From CAVQYV01 sp963718295 [NCBI: uncultured Methylomirabilota bacterium] (GTDB lineage Bacteria > Methylomirabilota > Methylomirabilia > CAVQYV01), in the NCBI GenBank assembly GCA_963718295.1, contig CAVQYV010000003.1, positions 248,001-312,000 of the forward strand: DNA of 64,000 nt. Reading direction: 5' to 3'. The translations under genes and the position numbers were made by a program. The notes under the pieces were generated by a model. It did no database searches, was not told where the DNA came from, and worked only from the letters and a program-made list of their open reading frames with translations. Shown here in pieces: positions 25,523 to 35,618 of this stretch (position 1 is its first letter; every line of letters begins with the position of its first letter).

Positions 25523-26419
25523 TCAGAGGCAGGTCCCGGTGAGGCGGCGAAGTGCCTCCAGATACTTCTCCCGGGTCTTCTCAATGATCTCAGGGGGAAG
25601 CTCGGGGGCAGGAGGGCTCTTGGGCCAGTCGAGGGAAAGGAGGTAGTCTCTCAGGAACTGCTTGTCGAAGCTGGGCTGAGGGCCTCCCGGCCGATAGGAA
25701 TCTTTGGGCCAGAAGCGAGAGGAATCGGGGGTGAGGATCTCATCGATGAGCAGCAGCCTGCCATCCACCGTCCCCATTTCGAATTTGGTGTCGGCAATGA
25801 TGATCCCCTTCTCTTCCGCGATCTTCTGCGCCCTTTCGTAGATGGCAATGCTGATCGCCCGGATCTTCTCCGCCAACTCCTCTCCGAGCAGGCGCCCTAC
25901 CTCTCCGAAAGAGATGTTCTCGTCGTGAGCCCCGATCTCCGCCTTGGTGGCCGGGGTGAAGATGGGCCGAGGTAAGGACGCAGACTCCTGGAGGCCAGCG
26001 GGGAGCCTCACACCGGAAATCTCTCCGCTTTCCTGATATTCCTTCCAGGCAGATCCCGAGAGGTATCCTCTTACCACGCATTCCACGGGCAGAGGTTGGG
26101 CCTTCTTCACCAGCATGGATCGGCCCTCCAGGATCTTTGCATATTCCTGGCAGGGAGCGGGGAAATCCTTAATCTCAGTGGCAAGCAGGTGGTTCTCTAC
26201 AAGGTCTTCCATCTGCCGAAACCAGTAGATGGAAAGCTGGGTGAGGATACGGCCCTTGTCCGGAATCGGGTTGGGCATGACCACATCGAAGGCGGAGATA
26301 CGATCAGACGCCACAATCAGGAGGGTTTCTCCCAGGTCATAGATGTCTCTGACCTTCCCCCTTCCCTGCAGGCGCAGTTTTGGCAAGTGAGTTTCGAGGA
26401 TGGCTGGCTGGGAGGACAT
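25523..26419 (-). CDS. purC: Phosphoribosylaminoimidazole-succinocarboxamide synthase
   Basis: A 298-residue SAICAR synthase of purine biosynthesis, joining CAIR with aspartate using ATP. Family motifs are easy to see: [12 protein letters not shown] near residue 18, [20 protein letters not shown] near 37, [14 protein letters not shown] near 112, and the loop [11 protein letters not shown] near the C-terminus. The longer form, close to 300 residues, is the yeast-like type. It starts with ATG and stands between tatA and the EamA transporter; no other pur gene is present in the window. Confidence 0.96.
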   Translation of the reverse strand: MSSQPAILETHLPKLRLQGRGKVRDIYDLGETLLIVASDRISAFDVVMPNPIPDKGRILTQLSIYWFRQMEDLVENHLLATEIKDFPAPCQEYAKILEGRSMLVKKAQPLPVECVVRGYLSGSAWKEYQESGEISGVRLPAGLQESASLPRPIFTPATKAEIGAHDENISFGEVGRLLGEELAEKIRAISIAIYERAQKIAEEKGIIIADTKFEMGTVDGRLLLIDEILTPDSSRFWPKDSYRPGGPQPSFDKQFLRDYLLSLDWPKSPPAPELPPEIIEKTREKYLEALRRLTGTCL

Positions 26420-26451
26420 GGAGTGCCTGATGATCCCAATACCTCTGGCGC

Positions 26452-26685
26452 TTACTTCTTCTCGGATCCTTCTGGACCTTCCTTGACCTCCCCTTTGGAC
26501 TCCTTCTTGGGGGTCACATCGATGGCGTCCTTTCCTTCGATGGCCTCTTTGAAACCGCGGATCGCCTTTCCTATGCCGGAGCCGATCTGGGGCAGCTTTC
26601 CCGCCCCGAAGATAAGCAGCACGATCACCAGGATGATCATCAATTCAGTAAAGCCAAGCCCAGGAATCAATTTCTTTTCCTCCAT
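26452..26685 (-). CDS. tatA: Twin-arginine translocase subunit TatA/TatE
   Basis: A 77-residue protein with one membrane helix ([19 protein letters not shown]), the [23 protein letters not shown] amphipathic segment broken here only by my reading, and a charged tail rich in lysine and glutamate. That is the TatA layout: it forms the pore for folded proteins. The frame is open 11 codons earlier to 26718, but a promoter-like site (26730-26758) would place the transcript start next to that ATG, so 26685 is preferred. Several products in the window carry twin-arginine signals and would need it. Confidence 0.92.
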   Translation of the reverse strand: MEEKKLIPGLGFTELMIILVIVLLIFGAGKLPQIGSGIGKAIRGFKEAIEGKDAIDVTPKKESKGEVKEGPEGSEKK

Positions 26686-26729
26686 TCGGAATTCTTTAGC
26701 ATGGAAAAGCACCTCCATGAGTGGAGGGA

Positions 26730-26758
26730 ATCATGCCATCTTCTCCCCGGCTTGTCAA
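26730..26758 (-). promoter_or_regulatory. Possible promoter for tatA
   Basis: On the - strand TTGACA, a 17-base spacer and CATGAT. The -10 differs from consensus at the first and fourth positions, but position fits the tatA-purC group. Confidence 0.45.
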
Positions 26759-26799
26759 TTAAAAAGGCCACATCAAAAAGGCCAACAGAGCCAGGGTAG

Positions 26800-28719
26800 C
26801 TATCTTCCGTAGAGAGTACGCTCATCACCCACCCGTCGCGTCAATTTGATCTCATCGAAATGCTCCAGCAAGGGGATAGCCCACTTCCGGGAAATCCCAA
26901 GCATATCCTTGAATTCCGAGACGGAGATATGAGGGCTTTGCCGCAAACGATCCAAGAGCGTCTCTTTTGCCTTCTCATAACTCTCCCGGTGAAAGAGGAG
27001 ATCTCCTTTCACCCGAACCAGGGTCCCCTCATCGATCAGCAGGCGCACCAGATCGAAGGCCCGCTTTTGATCCAGGGCCACCCTCGGCCAGACCTCCCCC
27101 AGAGGAGATGGCTGAAACCCCGCCTCCCGATAAATTCCCTCCAGCGCCGATTTGATCTTCTCCTCCTCCGCCCCCAGTCGGGGACGATGAGCAGCCAGGC
27201 GGATCTTCCCCTTTTCCGTGGCGATCTTTCCCCCCTCCCTCAGGTGGGCAAGGGCCTTCTGGAAGAGGCTGATCTCGGGGGCGGGGGAGAGCTTTCCCCT
27301 CAGATCTTCCTGCATCATTCCCTCTTTCAAGGGCTCCTGCTCGTGGAAGAGGAAGAGCTGGTGGAGGATCTGCTCCTGGATCCGCATGTGGATCTCGGCA
27401 TGGAGATAGGTCACCTCCTTTTCTGGGAAGACGATGACCTTTCCCTCCCGGATCAGGGTCTGCAAATGGCCGGTTAAGGTCTCTGGATCCATCCCCGACG
27501 CCGGGACCAGGGCAGAGAGGGAAAGCGAGCGGGTAGCCGAGGCACGGATGACCTCCTCCAGCCTTTGGGCCGGATCTCCTTCCAGCATGTACCTCAATGC
27601 CTCCAGTATCTTGGCTTGGCGCGATCGATGCCGCATCGGATTCGGATCCAGGATTTCCCCGCCTCCAATGGTGATGGCGGGAGAGTAGCTCCGAAGCACA
27701 AACCGATCTTTAGGCAAGAGGGCGGCGGGGGCCTCCAGGCGGATCTGAATGAAGGTCTCCTGGCCCGGGGGAATCTCATCTGCTTCCAAGGGGATGATTC
27801 GGGCCAGGATCTCTGAGGTTCCGGCATGAAACCGGACCCGGGATCGGGCCTTCAGAGGCCGGGGAGAGGACTTGAGGTGAAGGAATCGGGCATCCAGAAG
27901 GGTGCTCGACCGAAGCTGTCCCGGGAGGCTGAGGACATCTCCCCGACTGATCTGGGAAAGCTCGATATTGGCGAGGTTGATCGCCGTCCGCTGCCCGGCA
28001 GAGGCCTCTTCCACGAAATGATTATGGACCTGAAGCCGCCGCACCCTCGTGGTCAAATGATCCTTACCCGAATAGACCTGCACCTCCTCCCCCACCCCAA
28101 TACGGCCGGAGAGGAGGGTTCCCGTGACCACCGTTCCGAAACCCTTAATGGTGAAGGCCCGATCAATGGGCAGGCGGAAGATTCCGGAGGTGGGTTTTTC
28201 CTCCGAAGATCCTGCCAGGGCAAAGATGGCAGAGACAAGTTCCTTAAGGCCTTGGCCGGTGACCGCAGAGCAAGCGATGATGGGGGATCCTTCCAGGAAG
28301 GTCCCCCTCAGGAACTCCTCCACCTCTCCCTTCACCATCTGGAGCCATTCGAGATCGACCAGATCCGATTTGGTGAGGGCTACCAGGCCTTTCTTGATCC
28401 TCATCAGGTCACAGATATCCAGATGCTCTCGGGTCTGGGGCATGACGCCCTCATCGGCAGCGATGACCAGCAGGGCCAGGTCGATGCCCGCTACCCCAGC
28501 CAGCATGGTCTTCACAAAACGCTCATGGCCGGGAACATCTACAATCCCCATCTCCAGATCACCCGGAAGGACCAGGTTCGCGAATCCCAGTTCGATCGAG
28601 ATCCCTCGTTCCTTTTCCTCCTTGAGCCGATCCGTGTCGATGCCGGTGAGAGCCTTTACCAGAGCCGTCTTGCCATGATCCACATGCCCAGCTGTCCCCA
28701 GAATGATATGCTTTCCCAA
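26800..28719 (-). CDS. selB: Selenocysteine-specific elongation factor SelB
   Basis: A 639-residue translation factor that brings selenocysteinyl-tRNA to UGA codons with a SECIS element. The GTPase domain has [11 protein letters not shown] (8-18), [12 protein letters not shown] and the TKSD guanine motif. EF-Tu-like domains 2 and 3 follow. The C-terminal third has the winged-helix modules typical of SelB, ending with the fourth ([24 protein letters not shown]), which binds the SECIS hairpin. Length matches the family. The organism therefore probably makes selenoproteins; selA, selC and selD are not in the window. It is divergent from the symporter genes. Confidence 0.96.
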   Translation of the reverse strand: MGKHIILGTAGHVDHGKTALVKALTGIDTDRLKEEKERGISIELGFANLVLPGDLEMGIVDVPGHERFVKTMLAGVAGIDLALLVIAADEGVMPQTREHLDICDLMRIKKGLVALTKSDLVDLEWLQMVKGEVEEFLRGTFLEGSPIIACSAVTGQGLKELVSAIFALAGSSEEKPTSGIFRLPIDRAFTIKGFGTVVTGTLLSGRIGVGEEVQVYSGKDHLTTRVRRLQVHNHFVEEASAGQRTAINLANIELSQISRGDVLSLPGQLRSSTLLDARFLHLKSSPRPLKARSRVRFHAGTSEILARIIPLEADEIPPGQETFIQIRLEAPAALLPKDRFVLRSYSPAITIGGGEILDPNPMRHRSRQAKILEALRYMLEGDPAQRLEEVIRASATRSLSLSALVPASGMDPETLTGHLQTLIREGKVIVFPEKEVTYLHAEIHMRIQEQILHQLFLFHEQEPLKEGMMQEDLRGKLSPAPEISLFQKALAHLREGGKIATEKGKIRLAAHRPRLGAEEEKIKSALEGIYREAGFQPSPLGEVWPRVALDQKRAFDLVRLLIDEGTLVRVKGDLLFHRESYEKAKETLLDRLRQSPHISVSEFKDMLGISRKWAIPLLEHFDEIKLTRRVGDERTLYGR

Positions 28720-28795
28720 TCCTTTACCTCCTTATATCTCAATATATCACGAGGACTCCTTCACTGAAAAGCGCCTTATGGGGGCGGAAATTGAA

Positions 28796-28824
28796 TTGAC
28801 CCGCCTCTCCGAATATCTTATAGT
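28796..28824 (+). promoter_or_regulatory. Promoter for the symporter operon
   Basis: TTGACC, 17 bases, TATAGT, about 50 bases upstream of the small-subunit start codon. Confidence 0.65.
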
Positions 28825-28873
28825 ATGCCCGGCTTCGAAAGCGGGACGGTCGAGGACTGAGAGGAGGGGGAGT

Positions 28874-29086
28874 ATGCCCAGAAATATGAAGCTCGCAATT
28901 TTGCTTGCCACCATCAACTTCATCGGGGCGATCTGGCCGGTGACTTATCTGGTCAACCGGATTCAGCCCTTCGTCTTCGGATTCCCGTTCTTCCTCTTCT
29001 GGACGACCCTTTGGATTCTGGTCTGCTTCATGAATCTGGCCTTCTGCTACCTCCTGGTTGAGAGGAAGAGGGGGGACCGGACATGA
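28874..29086 (+). CDS. Small membrane subunit of a sodium:solute symporter (DUF3311-like)
   Basis: A 70-residue protein with two membrane helices, the first IGAIWPVTYLVNR-containing and the second FFLFWTTLWILVCFMNLAFC, and a short basic tail. This is the layout of the DUF3311 proteins found just before SSS-family symporters. GGAGGGGG lies before the ATG; the longer frame upstream has no ribosome site. Its stop overlaps the next ATG by four bases, so the two are translationally coupled. Confidence 0.82.
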   Translation: MPRNMKLAILLATINFIGAIWPVTYLVNRIQPFVFGFPFFLFWTTLWILVCFMNLAFCYLLVERKRGDRT

Positions 29087-30534
29087 CCAGCATCAGTCTC
29101 TGGATCATCATCGGCTGGCTTATCCTGAGCACAGTGGTAGGAGTGCTGGCCGGGGTGAAGCGGAAATTCTCCATGGAGGAGTGGTTCGTGGGACAGAGGG
29201 GATTCGGCCTGATCCTCTTCTATGTGGTGGCCGCCGCAGAGATCTACAGCGCCTTCGCCTTCCTGGGCCTTGCGGGCTGGGCTTACAAGTTCGGCTCTCC
29301 CATCTACTACGCCCCCATGTACAACGTCCTGGCCTACACCCTCTTCTTCTTCATCGGGCCCCTGATCTGGAAATTTGGCAAGGCTCACGGGTATGTCACC
29401 CAGCCCGATTTCTTCATCCACCGCTATCAATCCCCCTCCCTGGGAATAGTGGTGGCGATCATCGGCTTCCTCTTCACCATCCCCTATCTGCAGCTCCAGA
29501 TCATGGGAACCGGAATGATCATCCAGCTTTCCAGCGGAGGGGCAATCAACTGGAAAGCCGCGGTCATCGTCTCTTCCCTGGCCTCTGTCATCTTCGTCAC
29601 CGTCAGCGGGCTGCGAGGAATTGCCTGGACCAATTTCCTGCAGGCGATCCTGATGCTGGTGACCATGTTCTCCTTGGGATTCTTCTTCCCTCACAAGTTC
29701 TTTGGAGGGGTGGGAGAGATGTTTCAGCGACTGGCCGAGGTGAGCCCCCAGCACCTGGTTCTGCCGGGAAAGGCGGGGACGATGGGATTGGGCTGGTACA
29801 CCAGCGCAGTTCTGATGTGTGCCCTGGGGTTCTGGGTGTGGCCCCATCTCTTTCTCACCACTTACTCGGCCAAGAACGTTCAGATCATCCGCCGAAATGC
29901 GGTGATACTCCCCCTCTTCGCCTTGGCCCTCATCCCGATCATGATCGTCGGCTATACCTGCTTTCTGCTGGCTCCCGGTCTGAAGGAGCCGGATCACGCC
30001 ATGCTGGTCACCCTCACCCGGTACTTCCCTCCCTGGGTGGCCGGGCTGGTGGGCGCCGGAGGGACGGCCGCTGCCATTTCCACCTCCTCCGCCCTGACCC
30101 TCTCTGCCTGCACCCTCTTCTCCCGCAATATCTTTCAAAGAGGGATCTACCCCAAGGCCAGCGACGACCAAACTGCCCGCCTGGCGCGCTTCCTGGTGCC
30201 GGTGGTGACCATTCTGGCGGTGGCTCTGACCTTCATGCGGCCCAAGATGCTGGTGGCGTTGCTCCTCCTTGGCTACTCCGGCATCACCCAGTTCTTCCCT
30301 GGGGTCTTCCTGGGCCTCTTCTGGCGGCGGATCACCAAGGCGGGCGTCTATGCCGGAATGCTCGCGGGGATCGCCACCCTCTTCATCATCAATTATGGCC
30401 TCAAGGTATCTCCTTACGGCATCTTCTTCGGCTTCTGGGCCCTCCTCGTCAACCTGGCCGTCTGTCTCCTGGTCACCCTTTTCACCAGCCCCCCACCCCA
30501 AGAGGCTTTGGATCGCTTCTACTCGGCTGAGTGA
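29083..30534 (+). CDS. Sodium:solute symporter family transporter
   Basis: A 483-residue protein with about 13 membrane helices, of the SSS family (panthothenate, proline and acetate permease relatives). Recognisable parts are the start ISLWIIIGWLILSTVVGV, the WFVGQRGFG loop and the family signature region GAGGTAAAISTSSALTLSACTLFSRNIF. Substrate choice cannot be read; monocarboxylate or amino-acid uptake would be normal for the group. It is coupled to the DUF3311-like subunit. Confidence 0.92.
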   Translation: MTSISLWIIIGWLILSTVVGVLAGVKRKFSMEEWFVGQRGFGLILFYVVAAAEIYSAFAFLGLAGWAYKFGSPIYYAPMYNVLAYTLFFFIGPLIWKFGKAHGYVTQPDFFIHRYQSPSLGIVVAIIGFLFTIPYLQLQIMGTGMIIQLSSGGAINWKAAVIVSSLASVIFVTVSGLRGIAWTNFLQAILMLVTMFSLGFFFPHKFFGGVGEMFQRLAEVSPQHLVLPGKAGTMGLGWYTSAVLMCALGFWVWPHLFLTTYSAKNVQIIRRNAVILPLFALALIPIMIVGYTCFLLAPGLKEPDHAMLVTLTRYFPPWVAGLVGAGGTAAAISTSSALTLSACTLFSRNIFQRGIYPKASDDQTARLARFLVPVVTILAVALTFMRPKMLVALLLLGYSGITQFFPGVFLGLFWRRITKAGVYAGMLAGIATLFIINYGLKVSPYGIFFGFWALLVNLAVCLLVTLFTSPPPQEALDRFYSAE

Positions 30535-30537
30535 TGC

Positions 30538-30559
30538 TCCCCGCCCCCAGGGCGGGGCT
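30538..30559 (+). terminator. GC hairpin after the symporter gene
   Basis: CCCCGCCC and GGGCGGGG around CCA, no T run. It is a possible terminator or RNA stabiliser. The rest of 30560-30775 shows no gene. Confidence 0.5.
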
Positions 30560-30775
30560 TCCCGGAAACGAAGACGAGACCGCGCAGCCAAAGCTACATA
30601 AAGCTTGATCGATCTGCGATGGAAGAGTCTTTGTCCCCATAAGCTCGATAATGGGGGGGAAATGGAAGGAGCAGACCTGTCTTGGTTTGATGCACGTAGA
30701 GGCTCTTGGAGGCGTGGAGGAGGGACTATCCTGTCGAGGTGAATTCCTCGGGGAGCATAGAAAAAGGAAACCATT

Positions 30776-31945
30776 GTGGAGCATACCATCCTGATCATTT
30801 GTGGCATCATAACCCTATACTGGGCTGTCATTACGCTGAAGTGTGCCTTGGCCCAGAGGCGCATCCATTGGCTATCTCCATCTTCTGCCCCCGTCCATGA
30901 AACCAGGAAGATCAGTGTCATCATTCCGGCACGAGATGAGGAGCAAGATATTGCCCCTTCACTTTGTTCGGTTCTGAACCAGGAAGGGGTGGAGCTGGAA
31001 GTGATCGTGGTGAACGACCACTCGACCGACCGGACGGGCGAGATCATTGACGCAATCGGGCGGTCTGATCCCAGAGTGACGGTCTATCATAATCCACCAT
31101 TGACGCAGGGATGGCTCGGCAAGTGCAATGCCATGCAGTACGGGGCTGGCACGGCAACCGGGGACTATCTCCTGTTCACCGATGCGGACATCATCCATAC
31201 GCCGCGCTGTTTTGCCACTGTGCTCAAGGTGATGCAGGAGGATGCCTATGACTTCATCAGTGTACTACCCCTCTTCGAGAACCGATCTCTTTGGGAAAAC
31301 GTGAACATGCCGATTTACTTCTTTGGGGTGGCAAGACTGTTGGCAACTCCCGGGCTGGAAGACCCCGACTCACCGAACGCAGTGGCATCGGGCGCTCTCA
31401 TGCTCATGAGAAGGAAGCTATTTTGCGCGATTGGAGGCCTCGAAGGCGTCAAAGATGAGATGGCTGATGACATTGGATTGGCGCGCCTGTTGAAATCCCG
31501 CCACTATCGTGTTGGCTACAGGCTTGCACCGGAGTGTTTGCGGGTGCGGCTGTTTAAGAATAACCGTGACGCCTTTTGGGGAACCACCAAGAACATTTTG
31601 TTGGCGGTCGAGGGGCGCCCGTGGCTTGCCATCCCACTACTGATCCTGGGGGTCCTGCAGAACTGGATGCCTCTCTTGTCAGTGGCTGCCGGGATATCGC
31701 GTGGCAATGGACTTCTGCTGCTGGTCGGGATGGTCACGTATGGGATTCAATACCTGGGCTTCTTTTCTGTCCAGCGCCTGTTGCGCTTTCGCCCGCTCAA
31801 ACTCCTGTTCTACCCATTGGTGGTGATTGGGGCCACGGCTTGCATATTGCGGGCCCTGTCCTACCATGCAAAAGGAGCCATCTTCTGGCGCGGGCGGGAG
31901 ATACAGGTGGGGAAGAAGAGGAGCCTGGTTCGAAGTACGCTATGA
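30776..31945 (+). CDS. Membrane-anchored family 2 glycosyltransferase
   Basis: A 389-residue GT2 enzyme. A single N-terminal helix precedes the GT-A domain: ISVIIPARDEEQDIAPSL, VVNDHSTDRTGEII, the DxD-like LLFTDADIIHTP and the acceptor-side DEMADDIGLARLL (ED-type motif). Three or so C-terminal membrane helices follow (PWLAIPLLILGVL onward). The pattern resembles HpnB/CruC-like transferases acting on isoprenoid lipids, but the acceptor is not certain. The start is GTG with AAAGGAAA upstream. It stands alone, followed by a large hairpin. Confidence 0.87.
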   Translation: MEHTILIICGIITLYWAVITLKCALAQRRIHWLSPSSAPVHETRKISVIIPARDEEQDIAPSLCSVLNQEGVELEVIVVNDHSTDRTGEIIDAIGRSDPRVTVYHNPPLTQGWLGKCNAMQYGAGTATGDYLLFTDADIIHTPRCFATVLKVMQEDAYDFISVLPLFENRSLWENVNMPIYFFGVARLLATPGLEDPDSPNAVASGALMLMRRKLFCAIGGLEGVKDEMADDIGLARLLKSRHYRVGYRLAPECLRVRLFKNNRDAFWGTTKNILLAVEGRPWLAIPLLILGVLQNWMPLLSVAAGISRGNGLLLLVGMVTYGIQYLGFFSVQRLLRFRPLKLLFYPLVVIGATACILRALSYHAKGAIFWRGREIQVGKKRSLVRSTL

Positions 31946-31969
31946 AGCTGTAGTAGAACCTATAGCCCC

Positions 31970-32012
31970 ATGGACGCCCCTGACAGTGAGGTCGGCCTCG
32001 CAGGGGTGCCAT
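31970..32012 (+). terminator. Long inverted repeat after the glycosyltransferase
   Basis: ATGG-CGCCCCTG pairs with CAGGGGTG-CCAT with an inner GAGG/CCTC stem. Only GGAAAAA follows, not a T run, so termination is likely but not certain. Confidence 0.55.
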
Positions 32013-32062
32013 GGAAAAACCGGGCATTCTATTTCGGCTTGCGAAAAAACAACAGAGAATAT

Positions 32063-32091
32063 TTGACAGAGAGGAAATAAAGGTGTATTAT
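32063..32091 (+). promoter_or_regulatory. Promoter with long leader for the RNA helicase
   Basis: A perfect TTGACA, 17 bases, then TATTAT. The start codon is 370 bases further on. The leader (32100-32460) has no gene I can support; long leaders are common for cold-regulated DEAD-box helicases, so post-transcriptional control is possible (inference). Confidence 0.75.
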
Positions 32092-32460
32092 GCAATAGTG
32101 ATGTGACACGCAGAACGCCGCGATAGAGGCCCACCCAGACATCAGCCCAAGACGTCTTCATACCCCGCAGGTCTTCGGTTCAACTCTGGCCCCGCTATTT
32201 GGTTCTAATACATCCTTGCATTTTGATAGGATTACGGGCTTTCAGGAAATAAGTCCTGATGGCCTTTTGCTCGTGCACCCGAGCGTGGTTTCTCGCGAGG
32301 TATGCATCACTGTTGACCCCGTATTATGCGGGGGCATAGCCGTACTTACTTTGTTGCTTTTCGTCCATCACACCCACATTCACCATCACCGTCCGGGTGA
32401 TCATAAAACGCAGGTCGATGGCCACAGGCCACTCCGAGCCTGCCACAGAAAGAAGGTTAC

Positions 32461-33711
32461 ATGAGTTTTGCTTCGTTCAATCTCCATCCGCAAATCGCGG
32501 CCGGCGTCAAAACGCTCGGCTATCACACACCAACCCCCATCCAGCATCAGGCCATCCCTCCGGTGCTCCAGGGACAAGATATCATGGGCGTCGCCCAGAC
32601 CGGAACAGGCAAAACAGCGGTCTTCGTGCTGCCGATTCTTGATCGCCTGATGAAAGCATCACGCGGCCGTATCCGCGCTCTCGTCATCGCGCCGACGCGC
32701 GAGCTGGCAGAGCAGATCAATACCGCCATTGCCGACCTGGGCCGCCACACGCACCTGCGTAGTATCACGATCTACGGCGGCGTAGCCATGAACCCGCAGA
32801 AACAGAAACTGCGCGCTGGCGTCGAGATCGTGGTCGCCTGTCCCGGCCGTCTGCTCGATCACATCAATCAGGGCACAATCAGCCTCTCGAATCTGGAGGT
32901 GCTCGTGCTCGACGAGGCGGACCGGATGTTCGACATGGGCTTCCTGCCTGATATCCGGAAGATCATCAAGCACCTGCCGGCCAAGCGACAGACGCTGTTA
33001 TTCGCGGCAACCATGCCCGACGATATCCGGCGGCTGGCCCATGACGTCCTGCATGCCCCGGTCACGGTAGAGGTCAATCCCTCCGCCCCGGCAAGCACGG
33101 TGGCGCACGCCCTCTATCCGGTCGAACACCACCTCAAGACCTCGCTCCTCCTCGAACTGCTGCGCCATACCGATACGGAGTCGGTCCTGATCTTTACCCG
33201 CACCAAGCATCGCGCCCAGCGCGTGGGACAACAACTGAAAAACGCCGGCTACCGCGCCGCATCGCTCCAGGGGAACCTGTCGCAGAACCAGCGCCAGGCG
33301 ACGCTCGACGGATTCCGTGACGGCTCGTACCGGGTCCTGGTTGCTACCGACATCGCGGCCCGCGGCATCGATGTCTCACGTATATCCCACGTCATCAACT
33401 ACGATATGCCCGATACCACCGATTCGTACACGCACCGGATCGGCCGCACCGGCCGGGCTGCGAAGACCGGGGATGCCTTTACCTTCATAACCCGTGAAGA
33501 CGAATTCATGGTGAGAAGCATCGAGCGTCTCCTCGATGAGAAGGTGGAACGCCGCACGCTGAAGGGCTTCGATTACAGAAAGCCCACACCGGCGCGCACT
33601 GTTGAGTTTGTCCGCCCGCCGCGTGAAGCGCAGCGCCGCCCACAGCAGGGAAGACCGGCGCCCATCAGGATCCGCACCGCTTCTGCTGCCCCGCACAAAG
33701 GGCATCAATAA
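32461..33711 (+). CDS. DEAD-box ATP-dependent RNA helicase, RhlE type
   Basis: A 416-residue DEAD-box helicase that unwinds RNA duplexes, usually in ribosome assembly or RNA decay. Q motif FNLHPQIAAGVKTLGYHTPT with downstream Gln, motif I AQTGTGKT (45-52), Ia PTRELAEQ (78-85), II LDEADRMFDMGF, III as AAT instead of SAT, IV region IFTRTKHRAQ, V ATDIAARGIDV and VI HRIGRTGRA are all present. The tail is basic with arginine/proline stretches, as in RhlE. The neighbours are unrelated. Confidence 0.94.
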   Translation: MSFASFNLHPQIAAGVKTLGYHTPTPIQHQAIPPVLQGQDIMGVAQTGTGKTAVFVLPILDRLMKASRGRIRALVIAPTRELAEQINTAIADLGRHTHLRSITIYGGVAMNPQKQKLRAGVEIVVACPGRLLDHINQGTISLSNLEVLVLDEADRMFDMGFLPDIRKIIKHLPAKRQTLLFAATMPDDIRRLAHDVLHAPVTVEVNPSAPASTVAHALYPVEHHLKTSLLLELLRHTDTESVLIFTRTKHRAQRVGQQLKNAGYRAASLQGNLSQNQRQATLDGFRDGSYRVLVATDIAARGIDVSRISHVINYDMPDTTDSYTHRIGRTGRAAKTGDAFTFITREDEFMVRSIERLLDEKVERRTLKGFDYRKPTPARTVEFVRPPREAQRRPQQGRPAPIRIRTASAAPHKGHQ

Positions 33712-33744
33712 GGATACGGATTCCCCTGGGAGGTATTTCGAGAA

Positions 33745-34095
33745 ATGAAAGTAACTCGACTCTATAACGGACCTGATTCCGAATCGCATTTCGAGGATAT
33801 CGATATACCACTGAAGGACGCGGGCGAGATCGGCCGGCTCTCCAAACGAATTTCCGCGACCGGGATCATCTTTCGGGAGACGGACGCTGATTACCATTAT
33901 CGATGGCACAATGCCCCAAATAGACAATTCATCATCCTCCTGGAGGGGAAGTTCGAAATAGAGGTTGGCGACGGGACCAGGCGCAGTTTTGGCCCAGGCG
34001 ATATCCTCTTGGTTGAAGATACCGAGGGCCATGGCCACATTAGTCGCGCATTGAACGACCAGCCGAGGAAGACGATTTTCGTCACCTTGGACTAG
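33745..34095 (+). CDS. Cupin-domain protein
   Basis: A 116-residue single-domain cupin. The metal-binding core pattern is partly visible: HNAPNRQFIILLEGKFEIEVGDG and the second motif FGPGDILLVEDTEGHGH. The first cupin motif has a YHYRWH stretch. Small cupins may be isomerases, dioxygenases or binding proteins; nothing here decides. It starts 33 bases after the helicase and 38 before a small transporter. Confidence 0.75.
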   Translation: MKVTRLYNGPDSESHFEDIDIPLKDAGEIGRLSKRISATGIIFRETDADYHYRWHNAPNRQFIILLEGKFEIEVGDGTRRSFGPGDILLVEDTEGHGHISRALNDQPRKTIFVTLD

Positions 34096-34133
34096 CGGTG
34101 GCGCTGAGCCAGGAAATTGAATAAGGAGATGAC

Positions 34134-34559
34134 ATGAAACCGCAACTCTTTGCTCTTCTTACTGCCGTGGCTTGGGGTGTAGGCGGCTACTACGAGAAGA
34201 AAGGTTTGCACCTGGGTCACCTTTCCCCACAGATGGGCATTACGATCCGCACTGCGGTCGCGTTGCTTATTTTGGGTGCGGTGAGTTTCCCGCAGTGGAA
34301 GGCGATTCCTCAGGCCGGCCCAACGGCCCTCCTGATGATGATTCTCGGCGGAGGAGTGATTGCGGGATCGTTGGGGATGCTCTGTTTCTATTCGGCAATC
34401 AAGGGAGCGCCGCTCAGCAGGGTCATGCCAATCGCCTTCACCTCGCCACTATTTGGTGCTTTGATGGGCTTGTGGCTTGGCGGCGAGACGCTGTCGCTGC
34501 AAGGTGGCCTTGGCATACTGCTGACGACGGGTGGGATCGTGCTGCTGACGCTCGGCTAA
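34134..34559 (+). CDS. Single-repeat EamA/DMT-type membrane protein
   Basis: A 141-residue protein with about five helices and one EamA repeat (FALLTAVAWGVGGYYEKKGL, IRTAVALLILGAV, SLGMLCFYSAIKGAPLSRV, LFGALMGLWLGGETLSLQGG). This is half the length of usual DMT exporters and corresponds to the five-helix class that works as a dimer. AAGGAGATGAC lies before the ATG. The following 260 bases to mgsA show no gene. Confidence 0.8.
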   Translation: MKPQLFALLTAVAWGVGGYYEKKGLHLGHLSPQMGITIRTAVALLILGAVSFPQWKAIPQAGPTALLMMILGGGVIAGSLGMLCFYSAIKGAPLSRVMPIAFTSPLFGALMGLWLGGETLSLQGGLGILLTTGGIVLLTLG

Positions 34560-34822
34560 GCCTCGGCCAATCTGGCCATCGCCGCGACGCACCGGCCACC
34601 AGGTGCTGCCGGGGCTGCCGCCGGAATGGGTTCTCTACCGGTGCCCCTCGAAGGGCGTCGGACATGGGACAAGGGTCGCCGAACGACTCACTGAAGTTAA
34701 ACCGTCTGGCGTGCGGCAAGCGGCATCTTGCCTGGCGGTTGGGGTTGCTGTAGGATGCCAAGGTCGTTTGCCGGCTGAGGAAAAAGGGGTTAGAACCGGT
34801 ATGGCTCACAAAAGAATTCGCT

Positions 34823-35326
34823 ATGGTACATGATAAGAAGATCGCCCTGGTCGCGCACGACAATAAGAAACGGGATCTGGTGGAATGGGCCAAATATAAC
34901 CGCGATCTTTTGGCGCACCATAAAGTGTATGCTACGGGCACCACCGGCGAGATACTGGAACGTGAACTTGGCTTCGAAATCGCGAAACTCCAAAGTGGAC
35001 CATTGGGTGGTGATCAGCAAATCGGTGCCAAGATTGTCGAGGGAGAGATCGATTTTCTGATCTTTTTCTGGGATCCGCTGGAGCCACTGCCCCATGATCC
35101 CGATGTCAAGGCACTCTTGCGAATGGCGGTCGTGTGGAATATTCCGATTGCCTGCAATCGGGCTTCCGCTGATTTCATGATTTCATCTCCCTTAATGGAT
35201 GGAGAATATGATCGTCTGGTACCTGATTATCGAGGGTATCGCACCCGGAAGATGGCAAAGGGTGAAGGACCAGGCAAAGGCGGGGGGAGCAGGGGGGACG
35301 CCCTTAGACAATTGACAATTCAATGA
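34823..35326 (+). CDS. mgsA: Methylglyoxal synthase
   Basis: A 167-residue enzyme that converts dihydroxyacetone phosphate to methylglyoxal, a bypass when sugar phosphates build up. Family landmarks are [10 protein letters not shown] (7-16), the phosphate loop ATGTTG (37-42), [11 protein letters not shown] with catalytic Asp64, and [20 protein letters not shown]. The last 25 residues after [11 protein letters not shown] are a glycine/lysine-rich extension beyond the usual 150-residue form. The ATG lies in a weak ribosome context. Confidence 0.93.
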   Translation: MVHDKKIALVAHDNKKRDLVEWAKYNRDLLAHHKVYATGTTGEILERELGFEIAKLQSGPLGGDQQIGAKIVEGEIDFLIFFWDPLEPLPHDPDVKALLRMAVVWNIPIACNRASADFMISSPLMDGEYDRLVPDYRGYRTRKMAKGEGPGKGGGSRGDALRQLTIQ

Positions 35327-35618
35327 TTGGGAATTCCGGGACAGACTCGTAGCTTCCCATCCACCAAGATCAACCTCGGCTATCCTTCAATCCCCATATC
35401 ACCAAGCTTCCTCATATTCCTCCTCCAGATCCAACGCACCAAAACAGGACAGATTCGCTGCCAGAGCCACTGAGGCCTGGAAAATCCTATCACCGCAAAC
35501 GCCGCTCGGTTACGCCCCACGCCGCTATGATCGGAGTTGGCCAGAAACATCTTGACCGGATTCCACCAGTGGGATAAATTAATAGCTAATGTATCTTGCT
35601 GAAATGGGGAGAGATCAT

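Noticed and set aside
4766-30559. A dispersed mobile repeat, based on the CCCCGCC hairpins at 4766 and 30538
   Set aside because: Similarity is limited to the stem; no flanking sequence is shared.
29047-31047. A 666-codon - strand open frame opposite the symporter
   Set aside because: The composition is that of a shadow frame (long glutamate, glycine, glutamine and histidine stretches) and the + strand symporter is certain.
32160-32215. tRNA-like end (CGGTTCAACTC then CCCCGCT)
   Set aside because: No T-stem pairing and no complete cloverleaf upstream; treated as part of a leader.
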